Positions 24,285 to 33,218 of a DNA stretch of 64,000 bases are shown here, piece by piece. The stretch spans positions 1 through 64,000 of the forward strand of contig SVMS01000005.1 in the NCBI GenBank assembly GCA_015067255.1, given 5' to 3'. Below the pieces are notes generated by a model. It ran no database searches and was not told the origin of the DNA. It saw only the letters and a program-made list of their open reading frames with translations. The DNA comes from Oscillospiraceae bacterium (lineage in GTDB: Bacteria; Bacillota; Clostridia; Oscillospirales; SIG519). The stretch's first letter is position 1; each line of letters starts with the position of its first letter. Made by a program: the position numbers and the translations under genes.

Positions 24285-26654
24285 TTAACGCAATTCAACT
24301 ATTGTTACACCTGTTTCACCTTCACCGAAGACACCTAAACGGAAGGTACGGACACACTTGTTTTTCTTAAGCATACTGTGTACCGCACTCCTTAAAACTC
24401 CTGTGCCTTTTCCGTGAATTATTGATACTGTTTGTAAACCTGAAACAACAGCATTATCAATAAATTTAAGAACTTCATCTTCAGCCTCTAAAGCATTATA
24501 GCCTCTTATATCAAGCTCTGAGGAAACGCTACGGGAAGAGAGGCTTTTATTTATCGTAACAGTAGACTTTTCAGATGTCTTTTTTTCTTCAATGAGAGTT
24601 AATTCTTCAAGCTTTATTCTTGTTTTCAGTATACCCGCTTGTACTAAAACTTTTCCGTTTTTATCAGGTAATTCTAAAACCGTTGCAGGCGTGTCTATAT
24701 TTTGAAGCTTAACGCTGTCACCGATTTGCAAAGGTCTTGTAAGCTTTGGCTTTTGTTTAGATTTTTGTTTAATATCGGGAATAGAATTTTCAAGCGAGGA
24801 TAGGGTAGAAGAGGACTTTGCTTTTGCTTTATTGATATTTTCAGCAAAGTTTTTTGCATCTTTTTTGCGACGGATTTGTTCTAATTCGTCAATTCTTCTT
24901 TGAATTTCCTCTTTGCTTGTCTGAATTAAAATTTCTAATTCTTCCTGAAGCTTTTCACGCTCAAGTCTTGCTTTTTCGTCAAGCTCTTCACGTAATTTTT
25001 TTGCATTTATAAGCATTTTGTCGGTTTCTTCACGCTGTTTCTGAGCAATTTGACTTTCGCTTTCAAGCTTTTTTCTGCTCTTTTCAAGATTGTCAATAAC
25101 ATCTTCAAAACGGCTGTTTTCATCGCTTATAAACTCATTAGCCTTGTCAATAATAGAGGGTTCTAGCCCAAGTCTTGAAGCTATGGCGAAGGCGTTGGAA
25201 CGTCCCGGAATACCTGTTATAAGCCTGTAGGTAGGCTTTAAGGTTTCTATATCAAATTCACAGGAAGCATTTTTCACTCCCTTAGTTTCAAGAGCGTATA
25301 ATTTAAGCTCGGGATAGTGTGTAGTGGCAACAAGCTTTACACCGAAATTAGCAAGATATTCAAGAATTGATATAGCAAGAGCAGCACCTTCTATGGGGTC
25401 AGTACCTGCGCCCAGCTCATCAAATAGAACAAGTGAGGAACTGTTGGCAGCTTTTACTATTTCAACAATATAGGTCATATGCGATGAAAAAGTGGAAAGA
25501 GATTGGGATATACTCTGTTCGTCTCCTATATCTGCGAAAACGCTTTCAAAAACACTTATACAGCTTTTGTCCTGAGCAGGAATTAAAAGACCGCTTTGAG
25601 CCATAAGTGTTAAAATTCCAAGCGTTTTTAAAGCAACTGTTTTTCCGCCTGTGTTAGGTCCTGTAATAACTAATGTGGAATAGTCAATTCCCAAGGAAAT
25701 ATCTATCGGAACAACTTTTTTAGCATCAATAAGAGGGTGTCTTGCCTTTTTTAAATCTATTTTACCTTCATTATTTAACAAAGGCTTAACGGCATTCTGC
25801 TTTTTTGCAAGCTTTGCTTTTGCAAATACATAGTCAATAAATATAACAGATTCGTAGTTTGTAATTATGCTTTCTTCAAAGGTTGCAGTTTCAGCAGAAA
25901 GCTCATATAAAATTCTCTCTATCTCGTCTTTTTCCTTTTGAACAAGCATTTTTATATCATTGTTGGCTTCTACAACGCTCATAGGCTCAATAAATAAGGT
26001 TGCGCCGCTGGCAGAGGTATCGTGGACAAGACCTGCGATTTCACTGCGGTATTCAGCCTTAACAGGTATAACGTACCTTTCTGAACGTACAGTAACAATA
26101 GGCTCTTGCAAATATTTCTGAGTGGCAGGGGAATGAGTGATTTTTTGTAAGCTATCTTTAATTTTTTGAGAGGTAATACGAATTTTTCGGCGTATGTCAA
26201 AGAGGGTTTGAGAAGCGTTGTCAGCAATTTCGTCAACACCTAAAATAATAGAAAAAATCTTCTCTTCCAAATATTTATTGGGCATAAGTAAGCTTATATA
26301 TTCATTAAGACTGCTGTCAAAGGAATAGTCTTCGAAATAGGTGCAAAGATTTCGTGTAACCTTTAAAACCTTAGCAATTTCAAGAAATTCAGCAGTAGAA
26401 AGAATACCTCCAGATTGAGCTCTTTTAACAGAATTTACAATATCCGTTACAGGAGCAATAGGAGGCTCTCCGCCTTTTAAAATATAACGAAAAGCGTCAT
26501 CTGTATTTTCAAGAAGAATTGAAACTTCAGAGATATCAGTTTTGGGCAAAAGCTCAGAGCATATTTTTTTTCCGCCTTGAGTAATGGCTTTTGAAACAAG
26601 TAAATCTATAACGCTTTTATATTCGAGGGCATTAAGAGCTCTATCAAAATTCAT
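24285..26654 (-). CDS. mutS2: Endonuclease MutS2
   Basis: 789 residues from the ATG at 26654 (AAAGGTG upstream); an in-frame ATG 45 bases earlier lacks a ribosome site. It has a MutS core, ATPase Walker A GPNTGGKTVALKTLG with LIPA following, VLFDELGAGTDPIEGAAL as Walker B, a long coiled coil (about 500-620), and a C-terminal Smr nuclease domain with LDIRGYNALEAEDEV and SIIHGKGTGVLR. There is no mismatch-recognition domain. MutS2 suppresses recombination and in Bacillus also rescues collided ribosomes. It begins the operon with phoH, ybeY and era. Confidence 0.96.
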   Translation of the reverse strand: MNFDRALNALEYKSVIDLLVSKAITQGGKKICSELLPKTDISEVSILLENTDDAFRYILKGGEPPIAPVTDIVNSVKRAQSGGILSTAEFLEIAKVLKVTRNLCTYFEDYSFDSSLNEYISLLMPNKYLEEKIFSIILGVDEIADNASQTLFDIRRKIRITSQKIKDSLQKITHSPATQKYLQEPIVTVRSERYVIPVKAEYRSEIAGLVHDTSASGATLFIEPMSVVEANNDIKMLVQKEKDEIERILYELSAETATFEESIITNYESVIFIDYVFAKAKLAKKQNAVKPLLNNEGKIDLKKARHPLIDAKKVVPIDISLGIDYSTLVITGPNTGGKTVALKTLGILTLMAQSGLLIPAQDKSCISVFESVFADIGDEQSISQSLSTFSSHMTYIVEIVKAANSSSLVLFDELGAGTDPIEGAALAISILEYLANFGVKLVATTHYPELKLYALETKGVKNASCEFDIETLKPTYRLITGIPGRSNAFAIASRLGLEPSIIDKANEFISDENSRFEDVIDNLEKSRKKLESESQIAQKQREETDKMLINAKKLREELDEKARLEREKLQEELEILIQTSKEEIQRRIDELEQIRRKKDAKNFAENINKAKAKSSSTLSSLENSIPDIKQKSKQKPKLTRPLQIGDSVKLQNIDTPATVLELPDKNGKVLVQAGILKTRIKLEELTLIEEKKTSEKSTVTINKSLSSRSVSSELDIRGYNALEAEDEVLKFIDNAVVSGLQTVSIIHGKGTGVLRSAVHSMLKKNKCVRTFRLGVFGEGETGVTIVELR

Positions 26655-26680
26655 TTTACGGCACCTTTCTATAGGGATTA

Positions 26681-27502
26681 TTAAGTGAGTGTTCTCCATT
26701 TTGAAGGAGATAATCCTGTTTTAGCTTTAAAATATTTTGAAAAATAATTATAATCGTAAATGCCGACAGCTTCAGCAATTTCTGCAATTGACATATTGGT
26801 AGATAAAAGAAGCTTTTTGGCACGCTGTATACGCTTTAATGTTATGTATTCAGATATTCCCGTACCCAATTCTTCTTTGACAAGTTCATAAAGAGTAGTA
26901 CGTGAAACGTTTAACTGCTTGCAGATTTTTGAAACGGTAAGCTCTGAAGAAAGATTGTTTGATATATATTCTTTAAAAGCGGTTATTTGCTGAGAACGGC
27001 TTGCAGAAATTGATTCGGAAAAAAGCCTGAACTGTACGCACATTTTTATTATTTGACAAGCAGAGGAAATTTCATTTTTGCTCATAACATTAAGGGAAGA
27101 AGAGGCTTTATCAAAGGCTTGCCTTTCAATTCCTAAGCTTTTACAGATTTCCCAAAGAAATGAAAAATCTTTATTTTCTGCCGTTTGCCCGAATAAAACA
27201 TAGCCTATGATTTTTTCGGCTTCAATTATGGGTATAACAGTTTCGCAAAGCCCTGCATTACAGGTAAAGGAAAAATCTTTCTTTGTTTTTTGACATTTTA
27301 AAAAAGCATTTTTTATTGCTTGAGTGCATTTGAGATTTCCGTACGGATTGTTTTTTATAAGAGAACAAAATTTGCAATCTTCTTTAGGGTGTGAAAGAAT
27401 AGGATTGAAATTTTCATCAAAAAAAGAAATTTTCAACCCAGTAACAATATTCAAATCTGTAAACAATTCAGAAAAATGTTGTTTATCTAATAAAATAGGC
27501 AA
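26681..27502 (-). CDS. PocR-domain AraC-family regulator
   Basis: 273 residues from TTG at 27502, which has GAGGG 6 bases upstream. A longer ATG start at 27565 lies inside the promoter and is not credible. The N-terminal PocR sensor domain has paired cysteines (CKFCSLI, about residues 40-43, and CNAGLCETVIPI near 90). Two AraC helix-turn-helix motifs end the protein: LTVSKICKQLNVSRTTLYELVKEELG and MSIAEIAEAVGIYDYNYFSKYFKAKTGLSPSKWR. PocR domains are proposed to sense small hydrocarbons such as propanediol. It is divergent from an FGGY sugar kinase 141 bases away and probably controls it. Confidence 0.9.
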   Translation of the reverse strand: MPILLDKQHFSELFTDLNIVTGLKISFFDENFNPILSHPKEDCKFCSLIKNNPYGNLKCTQAIKNAFLKCQKTKKDFSFTCNAGLCETVIPIIEAEKIIGYVLFGQTAENKDFSFLWEICKSLGIERQAFDKASSSLNVMSKNEISSACQIIKMCVQFRLFSESISASRSQQITAFKEYISNNLSSELTVSKICKQLNVSRTTLYELVKEELGTGISEYITLKRIQRAKKLLLSTNMSIAEIAEAVGIYDYNYFSKYFKAKTGLSPSKWRTLT

Positions 27503-27556
27503 AGATATCCCTCGTTTTTGGACAAATTTACAGATTGTCAAATAAATCTTACTATT

Positions 27557-27584
27557 ATTATACATCTTTTTTCTGTAATATCAA
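27557..27584 (-). promoter_or_regulatory. Promoter for the PocR/AraC regulator
   Basis: Minus-strand TTGATA (27584-27579), a 16-base spacer and TATAAT (27562-27557). The start point near 27550 lies downstream of the in-frame ATG at 27565, which rules that start out. Confidence 0.7.
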
Positions 27585-27592
27585 GTTATAAA

Positions 27593-27619
27593 ACTGATTT
27601 TATTTAATTTTATATCAGT
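27593..27619. promoter_or_regulatory. Inverted repeat between regulator and kinase, operator candidate
   Basis: ACTGAT (27593-27598) and ATCAGT (27614-27619) flank 15 AT-rich bases upstream of the kinase ribosome site. AraC-type proteins often bind such gaps; this is only a candidate. Confidence 0.3.
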
Positions 27620-27643
27620 AACAAATAATAGGAGTGATTCCAA

Positions 27644-29140
27644 ATGGCATTTTTAGGATTGGATTTAGGAACAACAGGCTGTAAAGCGGTTATCTGTGAT
27701 GAAACAGGAAAAATGCTTGCTAAGGCTTACAGAGAATATAAAGCGGTAAGAAACAACGAAAAGCAAGTAATAGATGCTGCTGAAATGTGGAACAGTATTC
27801 AGTACGTTATTTCAGAAAGCGTTAAGAAAACTACTGAAAAGGTAAGAGCTATAGCTGTTTCTTCTTTTGGCGAAGCTTTTGCTTGTCTTGATGAAAACGA
27901 TAATCCATTATGTGAGATTATGCTTGCTACCGACCAAAGAGGAGATAAGGAATGCGAGGATCTTGCAAGCCGTATAAGCTCTGAAAGAGTACAGAGTATA
28001 GCAGGTGCTGAAATTCACCGTATGTATAGCGTTTCAAAGATTATGTGGTATAAAAACAATATGCCTGAAAGCTATAAGAAAACAAAGAGAATTTTGTTTA
28101 TGGCTGACTATGCTACATATATGCTTTGCGGCGACAGTGTTGTAGACTGTGCGTTGGCTGCCCGTTCAATTTTACTTGACGTTCATAAAAAGGAATGGTC
28201 TTCTGAAATATTTGATGCCGCAGGACTTGATATGTCAATGTTCTCTCGTCCCGCATGCGCAGGCGAGCCTGTTGCTAAGGTAAGACCTGAAATTGCAAGA
28301 AGCCTCGGACTTGACCCCGAAACTCTTGTTGTAAACGGTGCTCATGACCAAATTTGTGCTGCTATCGGAGCAGGCGCTTTAAGTGCAGGCGTTGCAGTAA
28401 ACGGAACAGGAACAGTTGAGTGTGTAACTCCCGTATTTGAAAAGCCCGAAAGCACAGAGCTTATGGGTAAATATAAGTATGCTCTTGTACCTCACGCTGT
28501 TGAAGGCCTTTATGTAACTTATGCTTTCAGCTACACAGGCGGAGCTATGCTCACTTGGTTTAGAAATACATTTGCAAAATATGAAGCTGAAATGGCAGCT
28601 AAAAACGGAGAAAATATTTATGCACTTTTGGATAGTGCCATCTCTGAAACTCCTAGCGGTATCTTAGTATTACCTCATTTCTCAGGCGCTGCAACTCCTT
28701 ATATGGATACACAGGCAACAGGAACAATGATGGGACTTACTATCGGTACTCAGTCCATTGATATCTACAGGGCAATTATGGAAGGTGTTGTATATGAAAT
28801 GTTCAACAATCTTGAGTGCCTTGAAAAAGCAGGAATACATACAGACGAGCTTCGTGCTACAGGCGGCGGCGCATATTCTGCTCCTTGGCTTCAGATGAAG
28901 GCTGATATCACAGGAAGAAAGATTATCAGCTATAAAAACTGTGAAGCAGGAACAATGGGATGTATTGCTCTTTGCGCAAAGGCTGTAGGCGATTTCAAAA
29001 CATTGGAAGATGCAGTAAAGGTTTACTCACAGTCAGGCGTAACATATTACCGCAACGACCGTTATGTAGACAGATATCTTGAGCTTTACGATAGATATAA
29101 GAAGCTCTACAACGCAACAAAGGAAATTATGCAAGGTTAA
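27644..29140 (+). CDS. FGGY-family carbohydrate kinase
   Basis: 498 residues. The N-terminal phosphate-binding motif is GLDLGTTGCKAVICDETG. The second domain has VVNGAHDQICAAIGAGAL, where Asp is the probable catalytic base, VNGTGTVECV, and RATGGGAYSAPWLQMKADITG near 405, which is the FGGY signature region. The family phosphorylates pentuloses, pentitols, glycerol and similar sugars. It resembles xylulokinases, but the substrate cannot be set from sequence alone. AGGAGTGAT is the ribosome site. It is monocistronic and divergent from the PocR/AraC regulator. Confidence 0.92.
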   Translation: MAFLGLDLGTTGCKAVICDETGKMLAKAYREYKAVRNNEKQVIDAAEMWNSIQYVISESVKKTTEKVRAIAVSSFGEAFACLDENDNPLCEIMLATDQRGDKECEDLASRISSERVQSIAGAEIHRMYSVSKIMWYKNNMPESYKKTKRILFMADYATYMLCGDSVVDCALAARSILLDVHKKEWSSEIFDAAGLDMSMFSRPACAGEPVAKVRPEIARSLGLDPETLVVNGAHDQICAAIGAGALSAGVAVNGTGTVECVTPVFEKPESTELMGKYKYALVPHAVEGLYVTYAFSYTGGAMLTWFRNTFAKYEAEMAAKNGENIYALLDSAISETPSGILVLPHFSGAATPYMDTQATGTMMGLTIGTQSIDIYRAIMEGVVYEMFNNLECLEKAGIHTDELRATGGGAYSAPWLQMKADITGRKIISYKNCEAGTMGCIALCAKAVGDFKTLEDAVKVYSQSGVTYYRNDRYVDRYLELYDRYKKLYNATKEIMQG

Positions 29141-29151
29141 TTTGTAATTAC

Positions 29152-29192
29152 AAAAACGGAGACTCTTTTCAAAAAAGAGCTCTCCGTTTTTT
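29152..29192 (+). terminator. Terminator of the FGGY kinase gene
   Basis: Stem AAAACGGAGA / TCTCCGTTTT with an inner CTCTTTT/AAAAGAG stem, then TTTTTT. Confidence 0.85.
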
Positions 29193-29226
29193 CTCGTTTA
29201 AAAAGCCTTTTTAAAAGCTCATATGC

Positions 29227-29255
29227 TTGACATAAATGTATATTTGGTGTATCAT
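29227..29255 (+). promoter_or_regulatory. Promoter for rnpB
   Basis: TTGACA (29227-29232), a 17-base spacer and TATCAT (29250-29255), 7 bases before the mature 5' end of the RNase P RNA. Confidence 0.8.
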
Positions 29256-29262
29256 AAAAGGT

Positions 29263-29601
29263 GAGTAAATCAGACAATCGCGGGCACAAATGCCGAAAGG
29301 CTGTGTCTGAGGAAAGTCCGGGCTCCACAGGGCAGAATAACTGATAACGTCAGCCGAGGGTGACCTTAGGGAGAGTGCAACAGAGATATACCGCCTGCTT
29401 TTGCAGGTAAGGGTGGAAAGGCGAGGTAAGAGCTCACCGACTGCGAGGTAACGAAGCAGTCCTGTAAACCCTATTCGGAGCAACACCGTATACAAGGCGT
29501 CAAGGTGGCCCGCCGTGCCTTAGAGGTGGCATAATTTATATGGTGACATATAAATAAGATAGATGATTGTCTAATACAGAACCCGGCTTACAGATTTACT
29601 C
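29263..29601 (+). ncRNA. rnpB: RNase P RNA, class A
   Basis: P1 closes GAGTAAATC with GATTTACTC at the two ends. The conserved core includes GAGGAAAGTCCGGGCTCC, AGGGCAG, GAGAGTGCAACAGAGA with TACCGCC, GGTAAGGGTGGAAAGGCGAGG, AAACCCTATTCGGAGCAA and the terminal AGAACCCGGCTTA. The layout of the specificity region fits the ancestral class A rather than the Bacillus class B. About 339 bases. With its protein partner it removes 5' leaders from pre-tRNAs. Confidence 0.97.
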
Positions 29602-29655
29602 ATTTTTTGATTTTATATTCGATTTTTATCGGGTAATATATATGAGGTGATAGAC

Positions 29656-30003
29656 TTGCAGCTAATAGTTATAGTTCTTAACAAAGTAGAAAAATTAGAG
29701 GATTTGTTAACTGAGTTTGCAAAAAAAGAAATCAATGGCGCAACAATTTTTGAAAGTACAGGAATGGCAAGAGTTTTGGGACATCATGAGGATTTGAAGT
29801 TTTTCGGAACACTTCGAATGATGATAAATCCTGAAAGGGAAGAATCCAAAACTATTTTTGTTGTTCTTGAAGAGAGTAAAATCCCTGTTTTAAAGGAAGC
29901 GGTAAAAACAGTGTTAGGGGATATTTCAAAACCTGATACAGGAATAATTTTCGGCTTGCCGGTAAGCTTTGTGGACGGAATTGGAGATATTTCAAATGAC
30001 TGA
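29656..30003 (+). CDS. PII-like signalling protein linked to an antiporter
   Basis: 115 residues from TTG at 29656 (GAGGTG upstream). It begins MQLIVIVLNKVEKLEDLLTE, with the beta-alpha-beta ferredoxin-like pattern of PII/GlnB relatives. FESTGMARVLG stands where the T-loop begins, and LRMMINPEREESKTIFVVLEE follows. The uridylylated Tyr of classical GlnB is not seen. Its stop overlaps the antiporter ATG by 8 bases, so it probably senses a nucleotide or ion signal and gates that transporter, as other PII-like proteins do. The ligand is unknown. Confidence 0.75.
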   Translation: MQLIVIVLNKVEKLEDLLTEFAKKEINGATIFESTGMARVLGHHEDLKFFGTLRMMINPEREESKTIFVVLEESKIPVLKEAVKTVLGDISKPDTGIIFGLPVSFVDGIGDISND

Positions 30004-31165
30004 TAATACCCTTCTTATTTTAGGCATAATTCTTTTTTCGGGACTTATTTTCGGAAGACTTGCAAAGCTTATAAAGCTTCCGAATGTTACAGGATATCTT
30101 GTAGCGGGACTGATTTTAGGACCGTATTGTTTAAAAATTATTTCGGAAAATACAGCATCTTCTTTTAATATAATTTCAGAGGTAGCTTTAGGCTTTATTG
30201 CTTTTTCTGTAGGTAGTGAATTTAAAATTTCTTATTTGAAAAAAGTCGGAATTACGCCGCTTATAATTGCGATTACCGAAGCCTTCGGAGCTATTATTTT
30301 GGTGGCAGCGGGATTGATCGCTTTTGGCTTTGATATTTCCTTTTCCATTGTGCTGGCTTCTATAGCATCAGCTACGGCGCCTGCGGCAACTATTATGGTT
30401 GTACGTCAGTATAAGGCAAAAGGACCTCTTACAGATACATTACTTACTGTTGTTGCCCTTGACGATGCAGTTGCGCTTATGGGCTTTGGAATAGCTGTCG
30501 CTGCGGCAAATGCTATAAACGGAGTATCCGAATCCCTTGTTATGACACTTATTACGCCTCTTGCTGAAATATTTGGAGCTCTTGTAATAGGCGCAATATT
30601 GGGAATTCTTTTCAATATTCCTTTGAGATTTTTCAAAAAAGACGGAAACAGATTAGTGGCAATATACGGATTTATTTTTATAGGCGTTGCAATTTCTCAG
30701 CTTGTAAATGTTTCATCTCTTTTGCTATTGATGTCTACAGGCTTTGTTTTGGTAAATATGAACAGAGAAAGCGCATCGGTAATGAAAATAACAGATTATG
30801 TAACACCGCCGATTTTTCTTATGTTTTTTGTAGTTTCCGGTGCAGAGCTTAATCTTTCGGTATTGAGTCAGATTGGTCTTGTGGGAGTGCTTTATATAGT
30901 TTTGAGAGTAGTCGGAAAAATGCTTGGTGCGGCTTTTGGCGGAATGATAATGAAAGCGCCTAAAACAGTTGTAAAATATTTAGGTCCTACGCTTGTTCCT
31001 CAAGCGGGTGTTGCTATCGGTCTTTCTCTTATAGCAACTACAGTTGTTCCTGAGTATGGACAAACGATAAGGGCTGTTATTCTTTGTGCAACGTTTATCT
31101 ATGAGCTTGTAGGTCCGCTGTTAGCAAAAGTTTCACTTAAGGCAGCAGGAGAAATAAACTCATAA
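29996..31165 (+). CDS. Cation:proton antiporter, CPA2 (Kef-type)
   Basis: 389 residues from the ATG at 29996, with GGAG 9 bases upstream inside the preceding gene. Twelve or so membrane helices are expected. GYLVAGLILGPYCL near 30, SVGSEFKISYLKK near 75, ATAPAATIMVVRQYKAKGPLTDTLLTVVALDDAVALMGFG near 125-165 mark the Na+/H+ exchanger fold, with the DD of ALDDAVAL in the ion-binding position. There is no TrkA-N domain, so the PII-like protein encoded upstream may replace it as regulatory subunit. It exchanges H+ for Na+ or K+. Confidence 0.9.
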   Translation: MTDNTLLILGIILFSGLIFGRLAKLIKLPNVTGYLVAGLILGPYCLKIISENTASSFNIISEVALGFIAFSVGSEFKISYLKKVGITPLIIAITEAFGAIILVAAGLIAFGFDISFSIVLASIASATAPAATIMVVRQYKAKGPLTDTLLTVVALDDAVALMGFGIAVAAANAINGVSESLVMTLITPLAEIFGALVIGAILGILFNIPLRFFKKDGNRLVAIYGFIFIGVAISQLVNVSSLLLLMSTGFVLVNMNRESASVMKITDYVTPPIFLMFFVVSGAELNLSVLSQIGLVGVLYIVLRVVGKMLGAAFGGMIMKAPKTVVKYLGPTLVPQAGVAIGLSLIATTVVPEYGQTIRAVILCATFIYELVGPLLAKVSLKAAGEINS

Positions 31166-31190
31166 TCTTGTATCAGAAAGGAGGGTTTTT

Positions 31191-32201
31191 ATGATTGATT
31201 TTATAAAGAAAAAATTGAATATCATAATAATCCTTTTATCAGCGCTGATACTTGTGGTTTGCGTTTTTGTTGTAGACAATCCTAAAAATCTTTTTAATGC
31301 TCTTACAACAGCAAAGCCTTTATGGCTTATTTGTGCTTTTTTATGTATTGCTTGCAGTTGGATATGTGAAGGGGCACAGCTAAAGTTTATTGCTAACGGA
31401 ATAAAGAGCAAGCTTTCTTTTTTAAACTGTATCAGAAATACAATGATAGGTCAGCTTTTTAACTGTATAACCCCGTTTGCTACAGGCGGTCAGCCAATGC
31501 AGATATATCATCTCACAAAAAATAAAGTAACCTTAGGAGAAGCCTCTTGCATATTGCTTGCCCGTTTTGCAGTTTATCAATTTGCTTTAACGGCGTGGTC
31601 TTTTATTGCAGTTATAAGTAAATTTTACTTTTTTTCAGATAAAATATCAGGCTTTGGCTACATATCGTTTATAGGATTTACTATAAATACCGTTGTGTTT
31701 ATTATTCTTCTATGTGTTGCTTTTTTCCCGATTTTTACACGAAAAGCGGCTAATATACTCATTAAGCTTTTAGCTAAGTTGAAATTTATAAAGGTTCAAA
31801 AAATAGAAGAAAAAATAAATAACGAGTTAGAAGTTTTTTACAGAGATTTTTCTGTTTTGAAAAAGAATTTAAAAATATTGATAATGCCTGTAATTATGGC
31901 ATTTTTGCAATTAGGCTTTTTCTTTACAATTCCTTTTTTTGTATGTATGTCCTTAGGGGCTCAGAGTATAGATTGGTATACTATTTTCTGTGCAGCGGCA
32001 TATGTGCTTATGATTTCTTCTTTTGTCCCGTTACCCGGAGGCTCGGGAGGAGCAGAAGGCGGATTTTTTGTTTTTTTCAAAGTGTTTATTTCTCAAAACG
32101 GTCTTTTGACAGTAGCTATTTTGTTGTGGAGATTTTTTACTTTTTATTTACCTATTATAGTAGGAACGGTTTTCTCAAGAAATATAAGAAAGGAAAGCTG
32201 A
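31191..32201 (+). CDS. Lysylphosphatidylglycerol synthase TM-domain (UPF0104-like) protein
   Basis: 336 residues with about eight membrane helices. NCITPFATGGQPMQIYHLTK near 95-115 and SFVPLPGGSGGAEGGFFVFF near 275-295 match the flippase-like half of MprF and the AglD/UPF0104 family. The soluble tRNA-dependent transferase half of MprF is absent, so it may move a lipid or polyprenyl intermediate across the membrane. The substrate is unknown. AAAGGAGG precedes the ATG. It lies 25 bases after the antiporter and 3 before the WYL regulator, probably one operon. Confidence 0.88.
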   Translation: MIDFIKKKLNIIIILLSALILVVCVFVVDNPKNLFNALTTAKPLWLICAFLCIACSWICEGAQLKFIANGIKSKLSFLNCIRNTMIGQLFNCITPFATGGQPMQIYHLTKNKVTLGEASCILLARFAVYQFALTAWSFIAVISKFYFFSDKISGFGYISFIGFTINTVVFIILLCVAFFPIFTRKAANILIKLLAKLKFIKVQKIEEKINNELEVFYRDFSVLKKNLKILIMPVIMAFLQLGFFFTIPFFVCMSLGAQSIDWYTIFCAAAYVLMISSFVPLPGGSGGAEGGFFVFFKVFISQNGLLTVAILLWRFFTFYLPIIVGTVFSRNIRKES

Positions 32202-32204
32202 AGC

Positions 32205-33188
32205 TTGCCGAAATCATACAATCAGAAACTTAAAATTTTATATCTTGCGAAATTCTTAAGAGAAAAATCAGATGAGGATAACCCTGTAACTGTAGCACAA
32301 ATGCTTGAAGAGCTTTCGAGATACGGAATAAAAGCAGAAAGAAAATCAATATATTCCGATATTGAAGCGCTTAATTCTTTCGGGCTTGATATTGTTTGTG
32401 TAAAGGGCAAGAGTACAGGATATTTTATGTCAGGCAGAGATTTTGAGCTTGCAGAGCTTAAGCTTCTTGTAGACAGTGTTCAGTCCTCAAAATTTATCAC
32501 TTTAAAAAAATCACAGCAGCTAATAAAAAAGATTGAAGGCCTATGCAGTGAAAACAACGCAAAGCTTCTTCATAGACAGGTTTATGTATTAAATCGCGTC
32601 AAAACAATGAACGAAAGTATTTACTATAATGTGGATATAATTCACAGATGTATTGATGAAAATAAAAAAATAAGCTTTAATTATTATGAATATACAGTAT
32701 CCAAAGAAAAGCTTTTTAAGAAAAACGGAAAGGATTATATAATAAGTCCCTTTGCTTTAACCTGGGATGATGAAAATTATTATCTTTTAGGTTATGACAG
32801 TGAAGCCGGAATAATAAAGCATTACAGAGTAGATAAAATGGCGAAAATAAATTCTGTAGATGAGCAAAGAGACGGCTTTGAAAAATTTGAAAGCTTTGAC
32901 TTGGCTTCTTATTCAAAAAGCACGTTTTCTATGTTTGGCGGAGATATGTGCGACGTTAAGCTGAGGTTTGAAAACAGCCTTTGCGGTGTTGTTATTGACC
33001 GTTTTGGAAAAGAAGTTATTATGGTTCCTGACTCGGATAATCATTTTGTTATAAATGTAAAGGTTTCTGTTAGCCCTATGTTTTTTGGTTGGCTTTTTTC
33101 CTTTGGTAATAAAGTCGAAATTCTTTCGCCTCAAAGTGTTAAGGATAAAATGAAAGACACTCTTAAATCTGTGGCGAAAAATTATTAA
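32205..33188 (+). CDS. WYL-domain transcriptional regulator
   Basis: 327 residues from a TTG start with AAAGGA upstream. An HTH_11-type winged helix at about 8-75 reads LKILYLAKFLREK, then YGIKAERKSIYSDIEALNSFG. The WYL domain covers about 140-235, with ISPFALTWDDENYYLLGYD where most members have WYL, and a C-terminal WCX extension ending in VEILSP. WYL proteins sense single-stranded nucleic acid or nucleotides and often control DNA damage or defence genes. Here it directly precedes ruvAB, so a link with recombination is possible but unproven. Confidence 0.9.
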   Translation: MPKSYNQKLKILYLAKFLREKSDEDNPVTVAQMLEELSRYGIKAERKSIYSDIEALNSFGLDIVCVKGKSTGYFMSGRDFELAELKLLVDSVQSSKFITLKKSQQLIKKIEGLCSENNAKLLHRQVYVLNRVKTMNESIYYNVDIIHRCIDENKKISFNYYEYTVSKEKLFKKNGKDYIISPFALTWDDENYYLLGYDSEAGIIKHYRVDKMAKINSVDEQRDGFEKFESFDLASYSKSTFSMFGGDMCDVKLRFENSLCGVVIDRFGKEVIMVPDSDNHFVINVKVSVSPMFFGWLFSFGNKVEILSPQSVKDKMKDTLKSVAKNY

Positions 33189-33218
33189 AAGGAGACAGCA
33201 CTTTTTGTGCGGACAAAT

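Noticed and set aside
29137-29495. Minus-strand ORFs over the 29.1-29.5 kb region
   Set aside because: They lie antisense to RNase P RNA, whose conserved core explains the sequence.
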